Part shown: one piece after another, positions 36,547-44,836 of the stretch
Position numbering within the stretch: the first letter of the stretch is position 1
Layout of the letters: each line of letters begins with the position of its first letter
From: Brevibacterium sediminis
Lineage (GTDB): Bacteria > Actinomycetota > Actinomycetes > Actinomycetales > Brevibacteriaceae
Direction of reading: 5' to 3'
NCBI RefSeq assembly: GCF_013623905.1
Contig: NZ_JABKDD010000014.1
Coordinates: forward strand, 1-64,000
DNA: 64,000 nucleotides
Notes under the pieces: model-generated
Database searches by the model: none
The model's input: only the letters and a program-made list of their open reading frames with translations
What the model was told of the DNA's origin: nothing
Translations under genes and position numbers: made by a program

Positions 36547-37884
36547 ATGGGACTACTGAATAAGTGCGAATCCATCAGCACTGAAATGCAAAGCGAGGTC
36601 AGAGCGGTAAGTATCCGATCGGTGGCGGTTCAGGACAATGACGAGGGTGTCTACGTCTCCGCTGAAATCACCATGCCGGCGGCAGAGGGCGAAGCATGGC
36701 TTCAGCTTCCTGAGGACACGAAGACTGACGAAGAGGCCGCCGCAGACGCTTTTTTCATCATCGGTTTGATCCTGGCGATCGGCAGCGACGGCGTACTGGA
36801 GATGGATCAGCCTGTCTCGAGTCGGCTCATCTACAACTCACAAGCCGCACAGGACATTCTTCGCACCTGGTACCCCAAACAGTTGGTTTCTGCCCGTCTC
36901 GAAGTCACTCCACGAGCGCAGGACAAGGCTCCGTTGCTTGAGAAGACCGTCTCCTGTTTCACCGGCGGAGTCGACTCCTTCGATACTCTCATCCGGAACG
37001 AGTCCGACATCGACGCACTCGTGTACATGCACGGCTTCGACATCCCGCTTTCGCGGACAGATGTCCGTGAGCCGACATCCGCACACCTTCGACAAGTGGC
37101 CGATTTTACGGGCAAACAGCTCATCGAGGGCTCCACGAACATTCGCAGGTTCCTCAATCGCGCCGGCAAGTGGCCCACTCTGACTCATGGCGCAGCCTTG
37201 TCATCGATCGGACACCTTCTGAGTGGCCAGTTCGGGCGGTTGATGATCCCTGCCTCTCACACCTATTCCGACACTTTCGCCTGGGGTTCACATCCCCTGC
37301 TCGACCACCTGTGGTCGAGCAACCGACTTTCGGTTGTGCATGACGGTGCCGGATCCACAAGGGTCGACAAGACCAAACGTGTGGCCAAGTATCCGGCGGC
37401 CAAAGAACATCTGCGCGTGTGCTGGCAGAACACCGGAAAATACAATTGCGGAGTCTGCGACAAGTGTGTAAGAACTATGGTGGCACTTTCGCTGAGCGGA
37501 GACCTGCCCGAGTTCAAAACTTTTGATTCCGAGATTTCTACCGACGCGAGCCGCAATCTCAAGATATCGGGGGTGAACAGCCTTTCGTTCGTGAAGGAGA
37601 ATCTCGAGTTCGCCAAGGAACAGGGCGATACCGAAATCGAAGCCGCGTTGAACTATCTCGTTACTGATTTCGAGACTCGAAAGAAGTCGAAGAACGCTTC
37701 GGCGGAAGTAGCTTCACTGGAGCGGAGAATTGCTCCTCTCGAACGCAAACTGGCTCGCATGGAAACTAGTGTGAAAGCAACCAAGACCCGAGCAATTGCC
37801 GCGGAGAAGTCGGCGAAGAAGCTTCAGAAGATGCTCCCGATCCGCACGTGGACAAAGATCTCCAATGCACGGCACGGCAAGTAG
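36547..37884 (+). CDS. QueC-like PP-loop ATPase protein with zinc-type Cys motif
   Basis: The 445-residue protein has an N-terminal beta-rich part (about 1-130), then a PP-loop nucleotide-binding site FTGGVDSF near 140, equivalent to SGGxDS. Near 291-306 it has a C-x8-C-x2-C-x2-C cluster ending CGVCDKCVR that matches the zinc motif of 7-cyano-7-deazaguanine synthase (QueC). A coiled coil (385-430) and a basic tail close the protein. PP-loop enzymes adenylate a carboxyl, amide or similar group. No other queuosine or deazaguanine gene is nearby, so a role in glycopolymer modification is inferred from context only. No clear Shine-Dalgarno precedes the ATG. Confidence 0.7.
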   Translation: MGLLNKCESISTEMQSEVRAVSIRSVAVQDNDEGVYVSAEITMPAAEGEAWLQLPEDTKTDEEAAADAFFIIGLILAIGSDGVLEMDQPVSSRLIYNSQAAQDILRTWYPKQLVSARLEVTPRAQDKAPLLEKTVSCFTGGVDSFDTLIRNESDIDALVYMHGFDIPLSRTDVREPTSAHLRQVADFTGKQLIEGSTNIRRFLNRAGKWPTLTHGAALSSIGHLLSGQFGRLMIPASHTYSDTFAWGSHPLLDHLWSSNRLSVVHDGAGSTRVDKTKRVAKYPAAKEHLRVCWQNTGKYNCGVCDKCVRTMVALSLSGDLPEFKTFDSEISTDASRNLKISGVNSLSFVKENLEFAKEQGDTEIEAALNYLVTDFETRKKSKNASAEVASLERRIAPLERKLARMETSVKATKTRAIAAEKSAKKLQKMLPIRTWTKISNARHGK

Positions 37885-37967
37885 ACTCGCCGGTTGCGGC
37901 TTGAGCTCGAAGACTGAGCCACATCAGGCAGTCTAGAGATTCGTTTCAGGTCGGCAAAGTGAGAAGA

Positions 37968-38008
37968 GTGGTCCGCTTCTCGAACACATCATTCGAGAAG
38001 CGGACCAC
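37968..38008. terminator. Strong bidirectional terminator hairpin
   Basis: A 17-base arm (37968-37984) is perfectly complementary to 37992-38008, with a seven-base loop. TTTT follows at 38011-38014. It separates the convergent PP-loop gene and the pyruvyl-transferase gene, as expected for a factor-independent terminator serving both. Confidence 0.85.
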
Positions 38009-38097
38009 GCTTTTACTTCGAGAATCGCTCGGCTGCATATCAGGTGGCAGCGCAAAGATGTCGATTCACCTGACCCCAGGTAGACGCCTTTTCGCGG

Positions 38098-39459
38098 TCA
38101 CGATCGGGTGACGAGCTTCTGCACTTTTCTCAACCCACGGACTACGCGCTTCCCAATCGAGTCAGGCGTTTCCGTCTTCGTTGAAGTCTTCGCAACATCC
38201 ATGCTGATCCGCTGCTGGTAATACTCGTAGGAGCGTCGCAGCTTGCGTCGCATCTTCTCTTGGTACTGTTTCCGAGACGTCCCGGCGTAGGTCGGCATTT
38301 TCTCTCTCAATTCAGAGAGCGAATAGGCATCAGCCTCTGAATTCGGGGCAACGATGCCTTTCATGCCAGTGAACAGTGTCCTGTAGACGGACATCAGCGT
38401 ATCTGGGTCTTTCGCAACGCCTTCGCTCATGGCAACGTCCAGCGCTTCCAGAACCCTTGCGGAATTCCAATCTGAATCCTCGAGCGCTCGTTCGGGGTAG
38501 CCCATAGACCGATAGAAGTCTGGCACTTTGAAGTTCCAATTCAAACCTATCGAAGGAATTCCAAGTGCAAATGATGTGATGCTGGCATGCAGACGGTAAG
38601 CGATAACTCCGTCGCACTTCTGCAGTTCGGCGATCAGCTCTTCGGGAGCGTTGAGGGTGACAGCTGCCTTCTTATTCGGTACTCCGTGGTACCGAACGAG
38701 TGAGTCGAGAAATATCTCGTCGGAGAAGTGGCCCGTGGTAAAGATCCTATAGTCGTCTCCGCGGGACTCCAGCTGACTGATGATGTCGAGCCAGAATCGA
38801 CGCTGATCGGCTTCATTGAAATCGATGCCGTTGTCTTTGAAGATTCCAGCGCGGGTCACCACCAGACCGATGCACCTGCCTGAATCTGTCTGAGAACTTT
38901 CAGCGGGCCGAGAATCGACGCCGAATACCGAGTCCGCCAGAACCGCAGGGTCGGAAACGAGCGCGGTGGGAGTCTGGGTCCCCTCCACATATTTTGTCGC
39001 TGACTCCAGGTCATCTCGGGTCGTCAGTTGCCGTACTACGGGCAGACGGAGAGCCTGCTTCAGCTGCTGTGATCGTTCGTTGGTCTCCGAATACGGCTCC
39101 ACACCGATGCTTGAGAAGAGCACCGGAACATCGTATTCAGCCGCAAGCTCCAGGGTTCGAATCGTCCGGAGATAGAAGCTCTGATAGCGATAGTTGAACA
39201 GAGGAGCACCCCCGAATACGATCACGTCTGCGCGAGAAATGGCTCGTCTCGCGGGTTCGAGGAGAGACTCGTCTCGGGTGCTCATGTACTTACGGCTGAT
39301 GATGCTCGCGGCTCGGCTCCGAATCGTCAGCGACTTCGGATCGATTCCAAGGTTGCTCCCGACCGCTTTCAGCAGACTGATCACCGATGCCTCGATGATC
39401 TGATCACCGATGTTGTCCGAGTCGCGGTTGGTCAGCAGCAGCACTTCAGTGTTGGGCAT
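38098..39459 (-). CDS. Polysaccharide pyruvyl transferase family protein (tandem copy 1)
   Basis: The 453-residue protein begins LLLTNRDSDNIGDQIIEASVI, the NxGDQ-type motif of the CsaB/PssM pyruvyl transferase family. It contains VIVFGGAPLFNYRYQSFYLRTI and the C-terminal-lobe segment GVIAYRLHASITSFALGIPS, in which the Arg and His probably contact the PEP phosphate. It is closely related to the next gene upstream along almost its whole length, indicating tandem duplication. It ends in a basic tail (RVVRGLRKVQKLVTRS). The product probably adds ketal pyruvate to a sugar or polyol of the wall polymer. Confidence 0.8.
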   Translation of the reverse strand: MPNTEVLLLTNRDSDNIGDQIIEASVISLLKAVGSNLGIDPKSLTIRSRAASIISRKYMSTRDESLLEPARRAISRADVIVFGGAPLFNYRYQSFYLRTIRTLELAAEYDVPVLFSSIGVEPYSETNERSQQLKQALRLPVVRQLTTRDDLESATKYVEGTQTPTALVSDPAVLADSVFGVDSRPAESSQTDSGRCIGLVVTRAGIFKDNGIDFNEADQRRFWLDIISQLESRGDDYRIFTTGHFSDEIFLDSLVRYHGVPNKKAAVTLNAPEELIAELQKCDGVIAYRLHASITSFALGIPSIGLNWNFKVPDFYRSMGYPERALEDSDWNSARVLEALDVAMSEGVAKDPDTLMSVYRTLFTGMKGIVAPNSEADAYSLSELREKMPTYAGTSRKQYQEKMRRKLRRSYEYYQQRISMDVAKTSTKTETPDSIGKRVVRGLRKVQKLVTRS

Positions 39460-39492
39460 TGGAACGGACTTTCTATCTTGGAGCGACAGGGT

Positions 39493-40905
39493 TCAGGCCT
39501 TCTGGGCTTTGAGCGCGAGTTTTTGATAGTTCTCGTATGTGCGACGGAACTTCCGGTTGACGCGCTCCCTATAGCCTTTGGGCCCGATCGCGACCTGCCG
39601 AGGCAGGCCGTCCCAGAGATCGTCAAACGCAAATGGCTCGGCTCCGGATTCTGGGGCAACCACACTGCCGATTCCGGAGAAGAGCGTGTCGTACACGGAT
39701 TTGAGGAATTCGTAGTCCTTATTAACGCCCTCAGCCATTGCTGCTTCGATCACAGGCACGACGTCGGCTGCAGTCCAGCGTTCCGATGCGATTGCTCTCT
39801 CCGGGTACCCAACGGACTCGTAGAAGTACGGCACCTTGAAATTCCATGACAGGCCGACTGAGGGGATGCCTAGGGCAAAGGAGGTGATACTGGCGTGCAA
39901 CCTGTAAGCGATGACTCCGTCACAGGCCCTCAGCTCTCGCAATAGTTCATCAGGCGTATTCACCGTCACCGCAGCTCGTGCGATCGGAATGCCCTTGTCC
40001 TTGACAAGCGAGTCGAGGAACACCTCGTCAGAGAAGTGGCCGGTGGTGAAGAGCTTATAGTCGTAACCGCGCTCCTCGAGCATCGCCATGGTGTCCAACC
40101 AGAACCGGCGTTGATCCGATTCCGAGAACTCGATCCCGTTGTCGGCAAAGATACCGGCGCGGGTGACCACGAGCCCGATCCGCTTCGGTTTGGTTTCCGC
40201 GACCGTGGACTCCGTCGGTTTCGAGCTGCTCACCGCTGGGGCAGAATCAGCTGCCGACGGCTTTGCAGATGCGACAACACGACGGAGGATCCTCTTGAGC
40301 TTGCGTTTTGCTCGCACTGGTATAGACGGCACCGGTTTCGGCGCGGGAGCCGGCTCCGGTTTCTTCCGGTACACGATGTCGGCCAAGACTGCCGGGTCCG
40401 CCACATGTGCAACCGGGATATCAGTGCCTTCCACGTACTTTCTCAATGACTCGACGTCGTCTCGAGTGGTGATCTGCCGGACGACGGGGACCGCCAAAGC
40501 TTCTTTGAGTGCGATACATTTCTTGTTTGTCGGATCGAACGCCTCGACGCCAATGCTCGAGAAGATGACGGGCACACCGTACTCCTGCGCTAGCTCAAGA
40601 GTCCTGATAGTGCGCAGATAGAAATTCTGATACTTGTAGTTGAACAGCGGAGCGCCGCCGAAGATGATCAGATCGGCAGCAGAGATGGCGTCTCGCGCCG
40701 GTTTGAGCAACTCTTCATCTCTGGTCTTCATATATCTCTTCGAGATGATGCCTGCAGCGCGACTGGAGATCACAAAATCGTCAGCGGTGAATCCGAGATT
40801 CTTCATCACCCCTTTGACAATCGAAATCACCGTGGCCTCGATGATCTGATCTCCGACATTGTCGGAATCACGATTCGTCAACAGCAGGATTCGAGTTGGG
40901 CTCAT
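39493..40905 (-). CDS. Polysaccharide pyruvyl transferase family protein (tandem copy 2)
   Basis: This 470-residue paralogue shares the NRDSDNVGDQ start, FGGAPLFNYKYQNFYLRTI and GVIAYRLHASITSFALGIPS with its neighbour. It carries an extra segment at about 181-240 that is first Pro/Ala-rich (PEPAPAPKPVP), then strongly basic (RAKRKLKRILRRV), then Ser/Ala-rich, sitting between the two lobes. GAGGAG lies 13 bases before the ATG. Its stop is 34 bases upstream of the copy-1 start. It follows the SDR gene by 97 bases on the same strand, so the five genes from 44586 to 38098 are likely one transcription unit. Confidence 0.8.
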   Translation of the reverse strand: MSPTRILLLTNRDSDNVGDQIIEATVISIVKGVMKNLGFTADDFVISSRAAGIISKRYMKTRDEELLKPARDAISAADLIIFGGAPLFNYKYQNFYLRTIRTLELAQEYGVPVIFSSIGVEAFDPTNKKCIALKEALAVPVVRQITTRDDVESLRKYVEGTDIPVAHVADPAVLADIVYRKKPEPAPAPKPVPSIPVRAKRKLKRILRRVVASAKPSAADSAPAVSSSKPTESTVAETKPKRIGLVVTRAGIFADNGIEFSESDQRRFWLDTMAMLEERGYDYKLFTTGHFSDEVFLDSLVKDKGIPIARAAVTVNTPDELLRELRACDGVIAYRLHASITSFALGIPSVGLSWNFKVPYFYESVGYPERAIASERWTAADVVPVIEAAMAEGVNKDYEFLKSVYDTLFSGIGSVVAPESGAEPFAFDDLWDGLPRQVAIGPKGYRERVNRKFRRTYENYQKLALKAQKA

Positions 40906-41001
40906 TGTGGTTCAGGTCTCCTCATCACCGGGGCGAACTTCGCCATTATCGAGATTGTGGCATGAAACGCCATCCAAAGTTCGGACCGTGCGTCCGCAAA
41001 C

Positions 41002-42114
41002 TCATCTGCGGACGAGGGGCCCATCCTCGAACGATCTGATTGTCCGGGAGACTCCTTCGGACAACGACGTCGTGGCAGCCCAGCCGAGCATCTTGAGCCG
41101 ACGCGAGTCCAAACCGAGTGAAGCCACTGGAGAGTAGGAACGGCCGTCCTCTGGATTGGCGAAGTCCAGTTCGAGATTCATCTCAGGTCGAGCCCCGGCA
41201 AAAGTCTCGGCGAGCTCACGGATACTGATATTCCCTGAGGGATCGGCGACGTTGTAGACCTGTTCTTCGCCCAGCAGATGCGCAAAGAACAGCCCCTCCA
41301 CTGCGTCGGCGACATAGGTATAAGTCCGCGTCGCAGCGCCAGCGCTCATCATCCGGACATTGCGTCCACGGACGACATCTGCCAAGAAGTCAGCCTGTAC
41401 CCGGCCGTCGTCGAGTGCCATGCCTGGGCCGTAGATGTGCCCGAAGCGCAGGCTGAGGCCCCGAATGCCGAACTCGTCCGCATATGCGGCGAGAGCGGTC
41501 TCAGCGATTCGCTTGCCCTCCGAGTAACTGGCCCGGGGAGCGAAATGCTGGAGTGTTCCCTCGTCGTCCTCACCTATGAGTTCGCTGCCCGCGACCGCAC
41601 CATAGACCTCCGACGAGGAAAGGAAAGCGAATGACTTTCCGCCTGCTTCGACTAGTGCGTCAAGAAGGTTGATCGTACCGAGGGTGTTCGCCTTCAGCGT
41701 GGTCACCGGCGATGATTTGTGCAGACTCGGACGAGCCGGAGAGGCTCCGTGGAAGACAATTGAGAACTTCCGTTCGAAACGGCGAGTGTCGATGACGTCG
41801 CCTGCTAGCAATGTGAAGTCAGAACGGTCAGGGGCAGATCCGAAGCGCTTCTCCGCCTTGGCCGGGTTCCGGACCATTCCTGTGACGTGGAGTCCGAGGT
41901 CATAAGCGTCGTTCGCGGCCAGCAACGAACCCACTATGTACATCGGGATCATGCCTGAGGCCCCGGTGACGAGAATCTCTGCCTTCCGGAACTTCTCCCA
42001 TGGCAACTCTGCAGCAGCGATTCGGGCGACGTCGTCAGCGAATACAGGTGTATCGAAGAGAACGACGTCCGTGGAGTCTGCGTCGGAAGCGATTGTGCGG
42101 TCCTCACTCGCCAC
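41002..42114 (-). CDS. NAD-dependent epimerase/dehydratase (extended SDR), probable CDP-polyol pathway reductase
   Basis: This 370-residue extended SDR has the Rossmann motif VTGASGMIPMYI near residue 50, FLSSSEVYG, the catalytic YSEGK, and a C-terminal substrate-binding part with LRFGHIYGPGM. An N-terminal extension of about 45 residues precedes the fold. I chose GTG 42114 because GGAGG lies six bases upstream; this gives an 11-base overlap with the cytidylyltransferase gene. Paired with an IspD-like enzyme, it may reduce a ketose-phosphate (or CDP-ketose) to a polyol form, as SDR partners do in CDP-ribitol, arabinitol and mannitol synthesis. A UDP-sugar epimerase role is the alternative. 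Confidence 0.75.
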   Translation of the reverse strand: MASEDRTIASDADSTDVVLFDTPVFADDVARIAAAELPWEKFRKAEILVTGASGMIPMYIVGSLLAANDAYDLGLHVTGMVRNPAKAEKRFGSAPDRSDFTLLAGDVIDTRRFERKFSIVFHGASPARPSLHKSSPVTTLKANTLGTINLLDALVEAGGKSFAFLSSSEVYGAVAGSELIGEDDEGTLQHFAPRASYSEGKRIAETALAAYADEFGIRGLSLRFGHIYGPGMALDDGRVQADFLADVVRGRNVRMMSAGAATRTYTYVADAVEGLFFAHLLGEEQVYNVADPSGNISIRELAETFAGARPEMNLELDFANPEDGRSYSPVASLGLDSRRLKMLGWAATTSLSEGVSRTIRSFEDGPLVRR

Positions 42115-42826
42115 CGAAAGCCTCCCTGTCTTCGATGAGGGTGAGGAACGTCCGGCAGACATAGTAGTCCGAGGCCGTGGTGATCTTGATGTTAGTCCGC
42201 GGACCTTCCACTCGATGAACGTCATAACCAAAGCCGTTCATCAAGGTACAGGTATCGATGGAATCGTTCTCACCTTCGGCGACAGCACGATCGTATCCGG
42301 CAAGGACATCCTTGAGCGGGAATGTCTGAGGAGCCTGGGCCGTCCACAGCGGGTCCCGCGGAATGACCTCTTTGACTCCCTCGCCCTCTTCGACGACGAC
42401 GGTTTCCGTCATCTTGGTGCATGTGACGGCCGAACCGAACTCGCGTGCACTGGCGATGTTCCTCGAGACAAGATCAGCGTCGATGAGCGGACGTACACCA
42501 TCGTGGATGAGCACGATGCTGTCCGGGTCGTTGTGTTCGGCGACGACCTTGAGAGCGTTATGTCGTGATTCCTGACCGGTCGATCCGCCGTCCACGATCC
42601 ATTTCACTTTGTCGAGCTCGTACCGCTTGACGAGGCGTTCCAGGTGTTCCCGAAACTGCGGAAGAATGGCCACGGCAATGGCATCGATCTCGGGATGCTG
42701 CTCAAAGATGTCGAGCGTGTGCACGATCACGGGTCGGCCATGAATCTCCAGGAACTGCTTCGGACGGGAGCTGTGCGCCATACGAGCTCCGACGCCTCCT
42801 GCGAAGACTACTGCGATGTTTGCCAT
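42104..42826 (-). CDS. IspD/TarI-like polyol-phosphate cytidylyltransferase
   Basis: This 240-residue protein has the IspD-family fold: FAGGVGARMAHSSRPKQFLE at the N terminus, binding CTP, then IHDGVRPL and TAQAPQTFPL. IspD (isoprenoid synthesis) and TarI (ribitol-5-phosphate cytidylyltransferase) share these motifs. Its place between a polyol-phosphate polymerase gene and an SDR gene favours a TarI-like role making a CDP-polyol. The gene overlaps the end of the upstream polymerase gene by 19 bases and the SDR start by 11 bases, so all are translationally linked. Which polyol is activated cannot be decided from sequence. Confidence 0.8.
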   Translation of the reverse strand: MANIAVVFAGGVGARMAHSSRPKQFLEIHGRPVIVHTLDIFEQHPEIDAIAVAILPQFREHLERLVKRYELDKVKWIVDGGSTGQESRHNALKVVAEHNDPDSIVLIHDGVRPLIDADLVSRNIASAREFGSAVTCTKMTETVVVEEGEGVKEVIPRDPLWTAQAPQTFPLKDVLAGYDRAVAEGENDSIDTCTLMNGFGYDVHRVEGPRTNIKITTASDYYVCRTFLTLIEDREAFGGE

Positions 42827-44586
42827 TGGTTCTCTTCGTCCTCTTCCTCGGTCTTGTAGCTGCTCTCGGAGTCGTTGTCTGTCGGCTCGTTCAGCTGGTC
42901 CTCTTGGCCGGGCGCACCCGGATCTTCCTCACCGACACGTTCGGTGATCTCTTGCTCTTCGCCTTCGGTGGGCACCTGCGGTTCCGAAGCAGGCTCGCTG
43001 AGGATGAGGGAGTCGATCACCCGGTCGGAATTGTGAGTGTCCACATAGTCGAAATTCTCTTTGACGAATTCCTTCGTCTCCTTGTTGCTCAGTTCAGGCG
43101 CGCGGATGAGCTCGGCCAGTTCATCGAATGTAGTGGCGATCTGTCCGGGAGCAGCTTCGCGATAGTCTTTGTGCATGCCTCGGGTTGCCGAATACGTGTC
43201 GAGGTCGTAGGCGAAGAAGATCATCGGACGCTCAAGCAGCGAGTACTCGTAGATAACAGAGGAATAATCCGTGATGAGTACATCGGAGATCAGCATCAGG
43301 TCATTCGTATCGGGATATGCGGCGACGTCGATCAACCGGTCGCTGAACTCCTCCGGAATGGGTGCTGGATCCGGCACGAAATGGTGCTGACGGAACAGAA
43401 CGACCGTATCCTGACCGCAAGAATTGTAAAGTTCGCGGAAATCGATCTGTTCATAATCGTAGTGAGCATCGCCTGAACCACGGCCCCGGAATGTGGGAGC
43501 GAAGAGGATCTTTCGCTTGTCCTTTGCCGCCGGGAAATCAGTCTCGAAGTCGACGAGGACTTCCTCGGCACGCCCCTCGCGCAGGAACCCGTCGATCCTC
43601 GGAAGTCCGGTTGCGATGACAGCCTCTCGCTCGATTCCAAACGCTTCGCTGTACACGTCGCGCAGATGCTGGGATCCGCAGATCGCGTAGGAATAGAGAC
43701 GATGCGCGTTCTTCAGATTCGGCGATCCATATTGCCCGAATCGGCTGTAACCCACTGATTTGAACCCGCTGCCAGCGTGCCAGAGCTGGATGATCTTCTG
43801 CTCGTCTCGATTCCCCAGATCTTTGAGGATGGCGAAGTAGTCGTCGATGAGGATCGTGTTGGCTTTGCCCATTTCCCAAGCAAGGGCGAAAGCGCTCTGG
43901 CGGCTGCTCGTTCGCCCCGTACGGAACGAATAGCCGAACTTGAACTGAGAGTCGAGACCCCGTTCGAGCATACGATCGTGGACAGCTTTGAGATTGCCCT
44001 GCATATTAGGACGGGCTTCGGACGCGAACAGGATATTGCTTCCGTCAGACGGCCGTTTGTGCGCGGAAATGGCGAACACTGTCCGAAGAGCCTTCCGTTT
44101 GGTCTTCGTCCACCTTTTCCGAGCCTTCGACTTCAAACGTGCCATGGTCGAAGACGGCTTCTTTCCGGAACGACCGAATGAGTAGGTTCGCATGAGGAAG
44201 TAGGGAGCAGCTTCGTCGTCCGAAATGCCAAACGTCACGGTGTAAGCAGAAAAGTTCTTGTTGTAGACGAAAGCTCGAGACGCGTCGCCGAGTTCTTCGG
44301 CTCTTCTCAGCGGATACGAGGCCGGGTGGTTCTCCTCGCCTCGGCGAGCGATGAGGTAGTAGGTTCCGTTGGGAACCTGTGCTCGTCGATTGAACTGCGT
44401 GACATTGATGGTCAGCCGATAGCGCCCCTCCCCCATCGGCTCGGACCGGACCGGAAGCTCCACTTCGTAAGGACGCGAGTTCGGTGTAAGAAAGAAGGAG
44501 TCAGGCGCTTCGCCGGAAAACCTGACGACAAATGTCAGAATCACTCGTTCCCACGAGATTCTTTCAATAGTCAGATCATCTATCAC
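42808..44586 (-). CDS. CDP-glycerol/polyol phosphotransferase family (TarL/TagF-like)
   Basis: The 592-residue protein has an N-terminal beta-rich domain (1-130), a short basic linker (RLKSKARKRWTKTKRK), and a Glyphos_transf catalytic domain with WHAG at 269-272, LFAPTFRG near 361 and TDYSSVIYEY at 439-448. The last 55 residues are extremely acidic (EEQEITERVGEEDP, then TEEEDEENQ) and extend over the start of the cytidylyltransferase gene. It probably polymerises polyol phosphate from the CDP-polyol made by the two downstream genes. GAGGGG six bases before GTG 44586 sets the start. Confidence 0.82.
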   Translation of the reverse strand: MIDDLTIERISWERVILTFVVRFSGEAPDSFFLTPNSRPYEVELPVRSEPMGEGRYRLTINVTQFNRRAQVPNGTYYLIARRGEENHPASYPLRRAEELGDASRAFVYNKNFSAYTVTFGISDDEAAPYFLMRTYSFGRSGKKPSSTMARLKSKARKRWTKTKRKALRTVFAISAHKRPSDGSNILFASEARPNMQGNLKAVHDRMLERGLDSQFKFGYSFRTGRTSSRQSAFALAWEMGKANTILIDDYFAILKDLGNRDEQKIIQLWHAGSGFKSVGYSRFGQYGSPNLKNAHRLYSYAICGSQHLRDVYSEAFGIEREAVIATGLPRIDGFLREGRAEEVLVDFETDFPAAKDKRKILFAPTFRGRGSGDAHYDYEQIDFRELYNSCGQDTVVLFRQHHFVPDPAPIPEEFSDRLIDVAAYPDTNDLMLISDVLITDYSSVIYEYSLLERPMIFFAYDLDTYSATRGMHKDYREAAPGQIATTFDELAELIRAPELSNKETKEFVKENFDYVDTHNSDRVIDSLILSEPASEPQVPTEGEEQEITERVGEEDPGAPGQEDQLNEPTDNDSESSYKTEEEDEENQWQTSQ

Positions 44587-44653
44587 GAATGCCCCTCACG
44601 CGCCCCGGCATTGCACTACCGACGTGCTCCATTTACCACCAGTTAACGTTGGT

Positions 44654-44683
44654 AGCCTAGCAGTTCGCTCAGCAGCCACAGAA
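44654..44683 (-). promoter_or_regulatory. Possible promoter of the polymerase-led operon
   Basis: On the minus strand, TTCTGT (44683-44678) and TAGGCT (44659-44654) are spaced by 18 bases, a plausible actinobacterial -35/-10 pair about 70 bases before the polymerase start. The match is partial. Confidence 0.25.
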
Positions 44684-44836
44684 CTTGCTGGCGCGCTCGG
44701 CCGCTGTCATCCGTGTCCGAGCTGAAAAGTTCCTACCATCGGGAGGATCACGATAGTCTGGATCGGTCTGCCACTGACGCCTGCGGGGTCACGCCGGCAC
44801 CTCCGTTCCCCCAAGACACGAGGAGTTCGAACCGTA

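Noticed and set aside
42104..42826. Housekeeping ispD for isoprenoid synthesis
   Set aside because: Not excluded, but overlap with polymerase and SDR genes and the absence of ispF next to it favour a CDP-polyol role.
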